DNA of 64,000 bases from assembly GCF_014873495.1 (NCBI RefSeq), contig NZ_JADBGF010000001.1:620001-684000 (forward strand), written 5' to 3'. The first letter of the stretch is position 1. The number at the start of each line of letters is the position of its first letter. Source of the DNA: Streptomyces stelliscabiei. GTDB lineage: Bacteria; Actinomycetota; Actinomycetes; Streptomycetales; Streptomycetaceae. Shown piece after piece: positions 1 to 9,000 of the stretch. The notes beneath the pieces were generated by a model that worked only from the letters and a program-made list of their open reading frames with translations, made no database searches and had not been told where the DNA came from. Made by a program: the position numbers and the translations under genes.

Positions 1-3000
1 GCCGGCCGGGTCGGCGAGGGTGAGCGAGACCGTGTGTGTTCCTGTCTTCCGCACCCGGACCCGCACGTCCGTCGCCCCGGTGGCGTGGAGGCTCACTCCG
101 CTCCAGGCGAACGGCACCCGGACCGTGCTCGGGCCGGTGGGCTCGGCGAGCAGCGGCGCGTGCGAGGCCGCGTCGAGCAGTGCCGGGTGGAGCCCGAAAA
201 GGCCCGCTTCCGAGGCATGCGAGACCGGCAGCCGGACCTCCGCGAAGACGTCGTCGTCGCGCCGCCAGAGGGCACTGACCCCCCGGAAAGCGGGCCCGTA
301 GGCGAGCCCGGCGTCGGCGAGGGCGGCATACGCTCCGGTGAGATCCAGTGCCTCGGCGTCTTTCGGCGGCCATGGGGTGAGCTCGTCCGCTACGACCCCG
401 ACCCGGCCCAGCCGCCCTGAGACGTGCCTCACCCAGGGGGCGTCCTCGGCGGACCGCTCCGGTCGGGCGTAGATGTCGACCGGCCGTCGGCCCGCGTCGT
501 CCGGCGCACCGACCACGACCTGGACGCGCGCCCCCGCCGACTCGGGCAGGGCGAGCGGTGACAACATCACGAGGTCCTCGACCGCGCCGCAGCCCGTCTC
601 GTCACCCGCCCGTACGGCCATCTCCACGAAGACCGTCGCCGGCACGAGCACCCTGCCGGCGATCACATGGTCCGCGAGCCACGGGTGGGTGGCGAGGGAC
701 AACAGCCCGCTCAGCACGGTCCGTTCGGTGTCCGGTACGGGGAAGGCCGGCCCCAGGAGTGTCTGGGGGTCGGCCGCCGTCGGGTGCGGCGCGTCCAGCC
801 AGTACCGCTGCCGTTGGAAGGCGTACGTCGGCAGGTCGACGCGTCGTGCGCCGGAGCCCGCGTACACCGCCGCCCAGTCGACCGGGGCGCCGGCGACATG
901 CAGTCGGGCAACGGCGGAGAGGAGGGTCTCCGGTTCGTGTTCGCCACCACGCGTCGCCACGGCGAGGACGGTGCCGGTGGTGGAGGGGGGGTCAGCTGTG
1001 TGGGTGGCGGTGGCGAACGTGTCGGCCAGAGCATCGGCTGTCGCCGCGGTGAGTGTCGGCCCCGGACCGAGTTCCAGGTAGGCGGAGATCCCGTCGTCCG
1101 CGAGGTGGCGCACGGCGTCGCCGAAGCGCACGGGCTGCCGGGCGTGCCGTGCCCAGTACTCGGGCGAGCAGAGGTCAGCGCCCTCGGCCAGCCGTCCCGT
1201 CACCGTGGAGACGATCGGAATGCGCGGCTGGTGGAAAGCCAACTGCCGTGCGACGTCGAGGAATTCGTCGAGCATGGGTTCCACCAGGGGTGAGTGGAAG
1301 GCGTGGCTCACGCGTAGCCGTACGGCTCTGCGTCCGCGCGCCTCGAAGTCGGCCGCGACGGCGAGTACGGCATCCTCCGCGCCCGAGATCACCACCGAGC
1401 GGGGCCCGTTGACGGCGGCGATCGCTGCCGAGGGCGGCTCAGGGGCGGAGGCGGTCGCCGCGCGTGGCCCGGACGGGGACAGCGCCGCGAGCGCCTCCTC
1501 CTCGGTCGCGTCCAGAGCCACCATCGCGCCGCCTTCGGGCAACGCCTGCATCAGCCGGCCGCGAGCGGCGACGAGGGTCGCCGCATCGGCCAGATCGAGG
1601 ACACCGGCGACGTGCGCGGCCGCCAGCTCGCCGACGGAGTGGCCGACGAGGCGGTCGGCTCGAACGCCCCACGACTCCAGCAGCCGGAACAGTGCCACCT
1701 CGAAGGCGAACAGTCCGGCTTGTGCGAAGTCCGTGCGGTCCATCAGAGCCGCCGACGCTGAGCCGGGCTCGGCGGACACCACCGTGCTGAGCGGCTGCGG
1801 GAGACGGTCGTCCAGGCGCCGGCAGACCTCGTCGAAAGCCTCGGCGAAGACGGGGAAGGCAGCACGCAGTTCTCTGCCCATGCCCGGGCGCTGGGCGCCC
1901 TGTCCGGTGAACAGGAAGGCCGTACGCGTCTGCGAGTCCGCCACCCCTCGCACGACCCCCGGTGCGTCCCGGCCCTCCGCGAGGGCGTGCAGCGCGTCCG
2001 CGATCCGGGCCGGGTCACCGGTCGGCACGACCGCCCGGTGCGCGAGGGCCCCCCGGCCGACCGCCAGCGAGTACCCGACGTCGCCGTGCGACAGGTCCCG
2101 CCGGTTGGCCACGTAGGCCGTAAGACGTCGGGCCTGGGCGCGCAGGGCGGTGTCGTCGGCGGCGGAGAGCAGCCACGGAACCGGCGGGGCCAGAGTCACC
2201 TCCCGGGGCGTCGCCGTGTCACCGCTCTCCGGCGCCTCCTCCAAGATCACGTGCGCGTTGGTCCCGCCGATCCCGAAGGCCGAAACCCCCGCACGCCTCG
2301 GCCGGTCCGAGGCCGGCCAGGGCCGGGCGGCGGTCAGCAGTTCCACCCGGCCCGAGGTCCAGTCGACGTGCGGTGTGGGCGAGTCGGCGTGCAGGGTTCT
2401 CGGCAGTGCCCCGTGCCGCATGGCCTGCACCATCTTGATGACGCCGGCGACTCCGGCCGCCGCCTGGGTGTGCCCGAGGTTGGACTTGAGCGAGCCGAGC
2501 CACAGGGGCTGCTCACGGTCCTGTCCGTACGTGGCCAGGAGTGCCTGCGCCTCGATGGGGTCGCCCAGCCTGGTGCCGGTGCCGTGGGCCTCCACCGCGT
2601 CCACGTCGGCGGCCCGCAGCCCCGCGTCCGTCAGCGCGCGCGTGATCAGACGTCGCTGTGCGGGGCCGTGGGGCGCGGTGAGCCCGTTGGAGGGTCCGTC
2701 GGAGTTGACGGCGGAGCCACGGAACACGGCCAGGACCGGATGGCCGTGGCGACGTGCGTCGGACAACCGCTCCAGGAGGACGAGGCCCACGCCCTCGCCC
2801 CAGGCCGTCCCGTCGGCCTGCGCCGCGAACGACTTGCAACGTCCCTCCGGGGACAACCCGCGCTGCCGGCTGAAGGCGAGGAACGGCTTGGGCGTCGACA
2901 TCACCGTGACCCCGCCGGCCAGCGCCAGCGAGCACTCGCCCGAGCGCAGCGCCCGCGCCGCCCAGTGCAGTGCCACCAGTGAGGACGAGCAGGCGGTGTC

Positions 3001-5517
3001 GATGGTGATCGCGGGCCCGCGCAGACCGTAGGTGTACGAGATCCGGCCGGAGGCCACGCTGCCCGTCGAGCCCAGGCCCAGGTGCGCCTCCAGCTCGTGG
3101 TGGCGGGCGAAACGGCCGGCGTAGTCGCCGTGCATCACACCGACGAACACCCCCGTCTCGCTCTCCCGCAGCGACGCCGGGTCGATGCCGGCCCGCTCCC
3201 ACACCTCCCAGGAGGTCTCCAGGAGCAGCCGCTGCTGCGGGTCCATCGCGAGCGCCTCGCGGGGCGCGATCCCGAACAGCCCGGCATCGAACTCGGCGGC
3301 GTGATGCAGGAATCCACCGTGTCGCGTGTACGTCGTTCCGATCCGGTCGGGATCGGGGTCGTACAGGGCGTCGAGGTCCCACCCTCGGTCGGCGGGGAAC
3401 CCCGAGATGGCGTCCCCGCCCCGCGCCACCAAGTCCCAGAGGTCGTCAGGGGAGTTGACGTCGCCGGGATAGCGGCAGCCCATGGCGACGATCACGACGG
3501 GATCGTCCTCGGACGACCGGTCCTGTGCGGCGTCCGGCTGGGGGTGGCTCCCGGGCTCGTCCCCGAACAGCGCGTCGCGCAGGTAGCGTGCCACGTCGGT
3601 CGGCGTAGGGCGGTCGAAGACCAGTGTCGTCGGCAGGCTGAGCCCGGTGAGGGCGTCCAGCCGGTCCAGCAGTTCGACCGCTCCGGCGGACGTCATTCCG
3701 AGATCGGCGAACGGGCTGTCCGCATCGGACGGATCGTCCGGCGTGTGCCGGCAGATCTCGGCGGTCTCGGTGAGCACCGCCGCGCGGAGCGCGCGCTCCT
3801 GGGCCTCGCGTGGGAGAGGACGGAGTCGCTCGCGCAGGGCGGTGCGGGTGCGGCGGGCGCCACGAGCGGCTTGGGCGACATGGGCGGCATGCGTGCCCTC
3901 GGCCTCGACCGGGAAGTCCGCGATCGAGGTTGCCGGAGTCGCCGACGGCGGGGCGGTGGCGGCCAGTTCGCGCAGCTCGCGCAGGTCGTGCACCTGGTGC
4001 CGGGCGATCTTCCCGGAGGCGGTGCGCGGGACGGCGGGGATCTCTCGGATGCTGGTCGGCACTTTGTAGTCGGCGAGCAACGTCCGGCACTCGGCGAGCA
4101 CCCGCCGTGTGTCGACCCCGTCCGGGCCCGGTACGACGAAGGCGACCGGCACCTCGCCGAGCACCTCGTGCGGCACACCCACGGCCACGGCGTCGGAGAC
4201 GCCGGCACACCGCAGGAGCGTCTGCTCGATCTCCGTCGGGTGGATGTTCTCTCCGCCACGGATGATCATCTCGCTGACCCTGCCGGTGAGCCTGAGATGG
4301 CCGTGCTCGACACGGCGGCCGAGGTCGCCGGTGCGGTACCAGCCGTCCCTCAGCGCGGCGGCAGTCGCCTCGGGCTGCCCGTGGTACCCGGTCATCAGGC
4401 TCGGCCCCCGTACCCAGACCTCGCCCTCGGCCCCGTCCGGAACGTCCGAGCCGCTGCGCGGGTCGACGACACGCACGTCCATGCCCGGTACGGGCGGCCC
4501 GCAGGAACCCTCGACCCTGGGCCCTTCCGGACGGTTCACCGCGATCATGCCGCAGGTCTCGGTACTGCCGTAGGCGTCCAGCAGGGGCGCGCCCAGCTTC
4601 TCCTCGACGGCCGCGCGCAGTGCGGGACCGCTCGGCGCTCCGGCCACGACGCACATCCGTAGCGCGTGCGGGGCCTCACCGTCGGAGTCGACGAGCCGGT
4701 GATACGTCGCCGGTACGCCGGCCAGGACGGTGATGGGCCCGCCGAGCTCCTCGCGCGCCGTGAGCAGTTCCTGCCGTAGACCGCCCGGCGCCGACAGCTC
4801 GCCGGCGATCCGGGCGGTCGCGCCCACGGCCGTCACGCCCAGGATCGCCAGCGAGTGGCCGAAGCTGTGGAACAGCGGCAACGGCCAGAGCAGCCGGTCG
4901 TCAGCGGAGAGGCCGAAGATCGGGGCGTAGCAGGCAGCCACGGACCACAATGCCGCCCGCTGCGTCGACAGCACGCCCTTGGGCCGGTGCGTGGTGCCGG
5001 AGGTGTAGAGCATCCAGGCCGGATCGTCGAGGCCGAGCAGGTCGATCTCCGCGTCCTCGCCGCCCTCGGCGGCGTTACTGAACAGCGGTACGCCACCCGG
5101 TACCGGGCCCGACTCCGCGATCAGGACGCCCAAGCGGTCGTACGGCGGCCCCAGGCGCGCCAGTTGTGCGAGGTGCGCGACGTCCGTGATGACGAAGGCG
5201 GCGCCACTGTCCTGGAGGAAGTGGGTCAGCTCGGCGTCCGAGGAGCGCGGGTTGAGCAGGACACCGACCATCCCGGCGCGCAGGACGGCGAGGCAACTCT
5301 CCACCGTCTCCACGCGGTTGCCGAGGCAGATGGCGACGCGGTCACCGGCGCGCAGTCCCGTCCGGGTGAGGTGACCGGCCAACGAACGGGTACGCCGCTC
5401 CAGTTCGGCATAGGTGACGCTGCGCGACGGATCGGAGTACGCGACCCGCTCCCCCGCCGACTCCGCGTGCTCCCTCAACAACTCCGGCAACGCCCGGATC
5501 AGCCCGTCACGCCCCAC
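1..5517 (-). CDS. Type I modular polyketide synthase, loading module plus start of first extension module (partial)
   Basis: The frame stays open for 1839 codons to the window edge, so the C-terminus is missing. Domain order: AMP-forming acyl-CoA ligase (about 1-520, YTSGTT-type loop from Y171), ACP (S610 in LGMTSAG), ketosynthase (about 670-1090, C843 in DTACSSS, then HGTGT and KSNLGH), acyltransferase (S1294 in GHSVGE, H1405-A-F-H) and dehydratase (H1617 in HxxxGxxxxP). The HAFH motif predicts malonyl-CoA. A ligase-ACP loading part is known from polyenes and ansamycins and loads a free carboxylic acid as starter. The GTG at 5517 is the likely start, with a purine-rich stretch upstream. The DH implies a KR further on. 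The product cannot be named from this part. Confidence 0.93.
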   Translation of the reverse strand, partial: MGRDGLIRALPELLREHAESAGERVAYSDPSRSVTYAELERRTRSLAGHLTRTGLRAGDRVAICLGNRVETVESCLAVLRAGMVGVLLNPRSSDAELTHFLQDSGAAFVITDVAHLAQLARLGPPYDRLGVLIAESGPVPGGVPLFSNAAEGGEDAEIDLLGLDDPAWMLYTSGTTHRPKGVLSTQRAALWSVAACYAPIFGLSADDRLLWPLPLFHSFGHSLAILGVTAVGATARIAGELSAPGGLRQELLTAREELGGPITVLAGVPATYHRLVDSDGEAPHALRMCVVAGAPSGPALRAAVEEKLGAPLLDAYGSTETCGMIAVNRPEGPRVEGSCGPPVPGMDVRVVDPRSGSDVPDGAEGEVWVRGPSLMTGYHGQPEATAAALRDGWYRTGDLGRRVEHGHLRLTGRVSEMIIRGGENIHPTEIEQTLLRCAGVSDAVAVGVPHEVLGEVPVAFVVPGPDGVDTRRVLAECRTLLADYKVPTSIREIPAVPRTASGKIARHQVHDLRELRELAATAPPSATPATSIADFPVEAEGTHAAHVAQAARGARRTRTALRERLRPLPREAQERALRAAVLTETAEICRHTPDDPSDADSPFADLGMTSAGAVELLDRLDALTGLSLPTTLVFDRPTPTDVARYLRDALFGDEPGSHPQPDAAQDRSSEDDPVVIVAMGCRYPGDVNSPDDLWDLVARGGDAISGFPADRGWDLDALYDPDPDRIGTTYTRHGGFLHHAAEFDAGLFGIAPREALAMDPQQRLLLETSWEVWERAGIDPASLRESETGVFVGVMHGDYAGRFARHHELEAHLGLGSTGSVASGRISYTYGLRGPAITIDTACSSSLVALHWAARALRSGECSLALAGGVTVMSTPKPFLAFSRQRGLSPEGRCKSFAAQADGTAWGEGVGLVLLERLSDARRHGHPVLAVFRGSAVNSDGPSNGLTAPHGPAQRRLITRALTDAGLRAADVDAVEAHGTGTRLGDPIEAQALLATYGQDREQPLWLGSLKSNLGHTQAAAGVAGVIKMVQAMRHGALPRTLHADSPTPHVDWTSGRVELLTAARPWPASDRPRRAGVSAFGIGGTNAHVILEEAPESGDTATPREVTLAPPVPWLLSAADDTALRAQARRLTAYVANRRDLSHGDVGYSLAVGRGALAHRAVVPTGDPARIADALHALAEGRDAPGVVRGVADSQTRTAFLFTGQGAQRPGMGRELRAAFPVFAEAFDEVCRRLDDRLPQPLSTVVSAEPGSASAALMDRTDFAQAGLFAFEVALFRLLESWGVRADRLVGHSVGELAAAHVAGVLDLADAATLVAARGRLMQALPEGGAMVALDATEEEALAALSPSGPRAATASAPEPPSAAIAAVNGPRSVVISGAEDAVLAVAADFEARGRRAVRLRVSHAFHSPLVEPMLDEFLDVARQLAFHQPRIPIVSTVTGRLAEGADLCSPEYWARHARQPVRFGDAVRHLADDGISAYLELGPGPTLTAATADALADTFATATHTADPPSTTGTVLAVATRGGEHEPETLLSAVARLHVAGAPVDWAAVYAGSGARRVDLPTYAFQRQRYWLDAPHPTAADPQTLLGPAFPVPDTERTVLSGLLSLATHPWLADHVIAGRVLVPATVFVEMAVRAGDETGCGAVEDLVMLSPLALPESAGARVQVVVGAPDDAGRRPVDIYARPERSAEDAPWVRHVSGRLGRVGVVADELTPWPPKDAEALDLTGAYAALADAGLAYGPAFRGVSALWRRDDDVFAEVRLPVSHASEAGLFGLHPALLDAASHAPLLAEPTGPSTVRVPFAWSGVSLHATGATDVRVRVRKTGTHTVSLTLADPAG

Positions 5518-5981
5518 GCCCCCGCCTCCCCAAATCCCTCGTGTCTCAACGAGGTTGAGCCTACGTGGGTCGACAGCAGTGCGGACTTCCGCCTTTGAGC
5601 CCCCGGACCCCGCCGCCCCCACCTCCTCGTGTTCGGCGGCCCCGGCGGTGCGGGCGATCAGGCTGTCGCGGATCAGGGTGTTGCCACGGGGACACCACGG
5701 TTGTGCGTATTGATGTGCGGTGCGCTGAGCCCTCCGCCAACGTGAAGTCGTAGGTTGATTGGCTGGTGTGCCCGTCTGCCTCGGCCCTCGCGCTGGTCGT
5801 GGGCCACAGTCTGCGGAGTAGGTCATCTGCCGGAGTTGTCTTGGGGCGAATCAAGCGTCGGGACAAGTTCTGGGATGTTGCGAGGTGGGGATCAGGCAGG
5901 GTGGCCGGATGCATGAGTCGTCCTTGCCCGGGGGTTTCGTCGGTTCGGATCCCCTGCCCAAATAGGCAAGGCCGGACGGAG
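5518..5981. other. Intergenic region upstream of the PKS gene
   Basis: About 460 bases without a convincing gene. It lies between the PKS start and the end of the lipoprotein gene, both on the minus strand, so it should hold the PKS promoter. I saw no clear -35/-10 pair or operator. A weak stem around the CCTTGCC/GGGCAGG sequences near 5955-5972 could terminate the lipoprotein transcript. Confidence 0.4.
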
Positions 5982-6575
5982 TCAACGCTCGAAGCCGTCG
6001 GCGCGGGTCCAGTGGAGGGTGATGTCCCGGCTGAAGTCGACCGTACGTCCGTCCTCGGAGACGGAGGCCCGCTCCCAGCCGTCGAAGTCCTTCGTGATGT
6101 CGATGTCCCACTTGGCCAGGCTGTCGGTGCCGACGGCTGCGACGGACTCGTCCGGGGGCTCGCCGTCGTTGCAGTACGGGCCGAAGTCCGCGATCGCCGC
6201 GACGGTTCCACCGTTCGCCCGCAGCTCGATGCCCTGGCACGCGTCGGTCTCGGTGCGGTGGATGACCACCGGCTCGGTCCAGGCCTTCTCTCGGGGGCTG
6301 TAGTGCTGCTCGACGAGCCCCTCGCCCCGGCGGTAGTACATGGCCACCCGGCGACCGTCGTCGAGTTTGACCTCGGCGTTGTACGGACTGCGACCGCCGC
6401 CGCTCCAAGGGATGTCGCTCCTGCGCAGCACGGAGGTGTAGGTGCCGGAATCGTGGGAGTCGCTCGGTGAGGCGTTGCCCGCCACCGTGTCCGGGTGACC
6501 GCATGCCACCACGGCCGTCATCACCCAGACCGAGGCGGCCCCCCAGGCCAGCGCCTGGACGCCGACTCTACGCAT
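5982..6575 (-). CDS. Putative secreted lipoprotein of unknown function
   Basis: A 197-residue protein. The start at 6575 is chosen because GGGAGG precedes it and the N-terminus MRRVGVQALAWG then reads as a signal sequence ending in a lipobox (AVVAC), so the mature chain would be lipid-anchored on the outer face of the membrane. The rest is polar, with a VAMYYRRGEG stretch and several Trp and Asp residues; I recognise no catalytic motif. It lies on the same strand as the PKS gene, 460 bases upstream of it, and is probably transcribed separately. Function unknown. Confidence 0.8.
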   Translation of the reverse strand: MRRVGVQALAWGAASVWVMTAVVACGHPDTVAGNASPSDSHDSGTYTSVLRRSDIPWSGGGRSPYNAEVKLDDGRRVAMYYRRGEGLVEQHYSPREKAWTEPVVIHRTETDACQGIELRANGGTVAAIADFGPYCNDGEPPDESVAAVGTDSLAKWDIDITKDFDGWERASVSEDGRTVDFSRDITLHWTRADGFER

Positions 6576-6723
6576 TCGTGCCTCCCACGATCTCGCCGCA
6601 GCACAGGCTGCGGGGGCGGGAGGCACACACGTGTCCCGCCTCGCGGTGCCGGCCCACGGTCTCCCACTCTCCGACCCGCGTGCGGAGCAGCAAAAGGATC
6701 ATAGGACGGTCGGCACGTCATCG

Positions 6724-6975
6724 TCAGCGCCACCAGCTGATCCTCCACGTGCAGAAGTCGATGCGTAACTCGTGGTGGGGGTGGCGGAGGTAGCTGCCGG
6801 GGTAGTTGCACGACTCCCCAGGCTGACCGAGCGGGGATCGAACTTGGGCCGGGCGCGTAGAGGGCGTCCTTGCTGAACAGCGCCGTGCCTTTGGTCGCGT
6901 TGAAGCGGATACGGAGTCGGTGTGGCGCAGGTAGCAACCGGACGCGTCCTCGGAACCGGTCGCCTCGTGCCTCAC
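6724..6975 (-). pseudogene. Decayed AbfB (CBM42-type) carbohydrate-binding domain remnant
   Basis: Two minus-strand frames share the typical AbfB pattern. One reads ASGCYLRH and later CNYPGSYLRHPHHELRID; the other reads HRLRIRFNATKGTALFSKDA between them. Joined, they give the beta-trefoil repeat (NYPxRYLRH...LRLD...F..DA.F) found intact in the glycosidase at 59551-60984. At least two frameshifts are needed, and no catalytic domain or good start is left. The end WRISWWR differs from normal AbfB ends. I infer a relic of a secreted arabinofuranosidase-type enzyme. Confidence 0.6.
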
Positions 6976-7023
6976 TGGCGAGTACGGCGAGTACCGCGAG
7001 TCCGCCGCGAGGCTGGTGTCGTG

Positions 7024-8145
7024 TCAGTGGCGGGACATGTAGAGCTCCAGGGCCTTGTGCAGGACCTTGCTGAGGGGGTAGTCCCACTCGCCGAGGTATT
7101 CGACGGCCTGGCCGCCGGCGCCGGCCTTGAAGCGGAGCAGGCCCAGCAGGTGGTTGTCCTCTTCCAGGGTGTCGGTGATGCCGCGGAAGTCGTAGACACT
7201 GGCTCCGAGTGCGTGAGCGTCGGTCATCATCCGCCACTGGATGGCGTTGTTCGGCTGGACCTCGCGCTTACGGTTGGTGGAGGCGCCGTAGGAGTACCAG
7301 ACGTGCTCGCCGACGGTCAGCATCGTGGCGGCCGCGAGCACCTCGCCGTCGTGATGGGCGAGGTAGAGGCGCATCCGGTTGTCGTCCTCGGCCCGCAGCG
7401 CGGTCCACATCCGCTGGAAGTAGGCCAGGGGACGCGGGATGAACCGGTCCCGTTCGGCGGTCTCGACGTAGATGTCGTAGAAGGCGGGCAGGTCCTCGTA
7501 ACCACCTTGGACGACCTTGACGCCGGCCTTCTCCGCCTTCTTGATGTTGCGCCGCCACTGCTGATTGAAGCCGCGTTGGATCTCCTCCAGCGACCGCCCG
7601 GCGAAGGGAACCTGGAACACATAGCGCGGCTGGCCCGCGGCGAAGCCGTCCTCGCCACCGGGCTCGGTCTGCTGCCAGCCCATCCGGCGCAGCCGCTCCG
7701 CGATGTCGAAGGCCGCTTCCTCCTGGACGGTGGCCTCGACGTCCCGCAGTTGCCGGGCCTGTGGGTCGGCGATCGCGGCCTTGACCGCGTCGGCGCTCCA
7801 GCGGCGGGCGACGACGGGCGGCCCCATCTTCACCGAGAACGCCCCCTGCTTCTTCAAGTACGCGAGCATCGGCTTGAGCCACCGCTCCAGATCTGCCGCG
7901 GCCCAGTCGATGACCGGTCCCTCGGGCAGATAGGCGAGATACCGCCTCAGTTTCGGCAACGGCCGCAGCAGCACCAGCCCGGCCCCGACGAGACGGCCGT
8001 CCTCGTCGAACCAGCCCAGGCTCTCCGCCCGCCAGTCCGGCTTCACATCACCCCACGAGGGAACCTGCATGTGACTCACCGAGGGCCGGGCCATGACGAA
8101 GGCCAGATGTTCCTCGCGGGTGATCGCCTTCAGGCGATAGCTCAT
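7024..8145 (-). CDS. FemX/FemAB-family peptidyltransferase (lipid II interpeptide bridge type)
   Basis: A 373-residue protein starting MSYRLKAITREEHL. The start at 8145 has AAAGGAG eight bases upstream; an earlier ATG at 8172 has none. It has the twin acyltransferase-like (GNAT) fold signature of the family: the conserved RRNIKKAEKAGVKV segment in the middle, PLAYFQRMW, a YSYGAS segment, then IQWRMMTDAHALG and VYDFRGI near the end. The family moves an aminoacyl group from tRNA to the stem peptide of peptidoglycan precursors in the cytoplasm (family knowledge). Streptomyces carries several copies, including VanK in resistance clusters; no van gene lies nearby. Confidence 0.88.
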   Translation of the reverse strand: MSYRLKAITREEHLAFVMARPSVSHMQVPSWGDVKPDWRAESLGWFDEDGRLVGAGLVLLRPLPKLRRYLAYLPEGPVIDWAAADLERWLKPMLAYLKKQGAFSVKMGPPVVARRWSADAVKAAIADPQARQLRDVEATVQEEAAFDIAERLRRMGWQQTEPGGEDGFAAGQPRYVFQVPFAGRSLEEIQRGFNQQWRRNIKKAEKAGVKVVQGGYEDLPAFYDIYVETAERDRFIPRPLAYFQRMWTALRAEDDNRMRLYLAHHDGEVLAAATMLTVGEHVWYSYGASTNRKREVQPNNAIQWRMMTDAHALGASVYDFRGITDTLEEDNHLLGLLRFKAGAGGQAVEYLGEWDYPLSKVLHKALELYMSRH

Positions 8146-8371
8146 GCGCCGTGCTCCTTTGTTCGGGCGCACCAGCCTACTGAGGCATCGTCATGTCCAG
8201 GTCTCTCATACAGAGGGTGTCGTCGCATACGCGGCAGAAGCGGACCGCTCTGGAAGAACACCGATCCTGGTTGCCGGCGGTGCGTGCGGATGCGCTTCCC
8301 CTTCATGCCGCCGACGATCACCCACTTCTCGGGCGTGATGCGGAAGTGAAGCGAGCGCATAGGGTGTTGGC

Positions 8372-8803
8372 ATGTCGCTGAGCCACATAGTCCTCTCGTC
8401 CGGTCGCTCGATCGAGCTCACCGAGCTGCGGATGTCCTCGACCTATGGGGGGATGCTGGAGGGCTACCCGTGCAAGCGCGTCAACGACTGGAAGGTCGAT
8501 GGCCTCCAACGGGAGGCCGAACGCGCGTTTCCCTCGGCGCCGGTCCATCTTGTCGCGCCTTCCCGCGAGTACCCGGATGCGACCGCCGGCCACTTCGGCC
8601 CTGTCGAGGTGCTGCCCTCAGTGGCTTGCATCGGCGTTTTCCGCTCGACAGCGATCGATCCTGAGCTCGACCCGGTGCTGCATCGCTCCGTTCTCAGCGT
8701 GGCCTGGTTCCAGCCCGCCCCGCAGGTACCGTCGGGCGAGGACGCTGATCTTGCTCTTCGCGGCATTCGCTGGGAGGAACTGGCCCGGGACCACGAGCTG
8801 TAG
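8372..8803 (+). CDS. Conserved small hypothetical protein
   Basis: A 143-residue protein starting MSLSHIVLSSGRSIELTELR. It is acidic, without membrane segments, and contains a GMLEGYPCKRVND motif and a late FQPAPQVPSGEDA stretch. I believe similar proteins occur in other streptomycetes, but no function is known to me. The start has no good Shine-Dalgarno, so the message may be leaderless or the start may differ. It is divergent from the FemX-like gene, with about 225 bases between them in which I found no gene. Confidence 0.65.
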   Translation: MSLSHIVLSSGRSIELTELRMSSTYGGMLEGYPCKRVNDWKVDGLQREAERAFPSAPVHLVAPSREYPDATAGHFGPVEVLPSVACIGVFRSTAIDPELDPVLHRSVLSVAWFQPAPQVPSGEDADLALRGIRWEELARDHEL

Positions 8804-9000
8804 CGACACGTCCTGATCGCCGCCATGCGTTGACGGCCGCGACGAGGACGGTCGCCTCGACGTCGAAAGCTGGTGTGTGGAACGCCTCGGTAGTACGGGC
8901 CGAAGCGCATCCGTACCCCGCTGTCTCGACCTCGACCTGGACCGTGCCTGGTCCCTACCGGACAGCGTCACCTCGACTCGCCCGACGCGGGCGGCCCGTC

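Noticed and set aside
1987..4662. Long plus-strand open frames across the PKS
   Set aside because: The minus strand encodes continuous ligase, ACP and ketosynthase domains with correct motifs, so the plus frames are shadows.
8150..8371. Possible transposase or acetyltransferase remnant between the FemX-like gene and the next
   Set aside because: Short open frames exist on both strands, but none shows a motif I can name.
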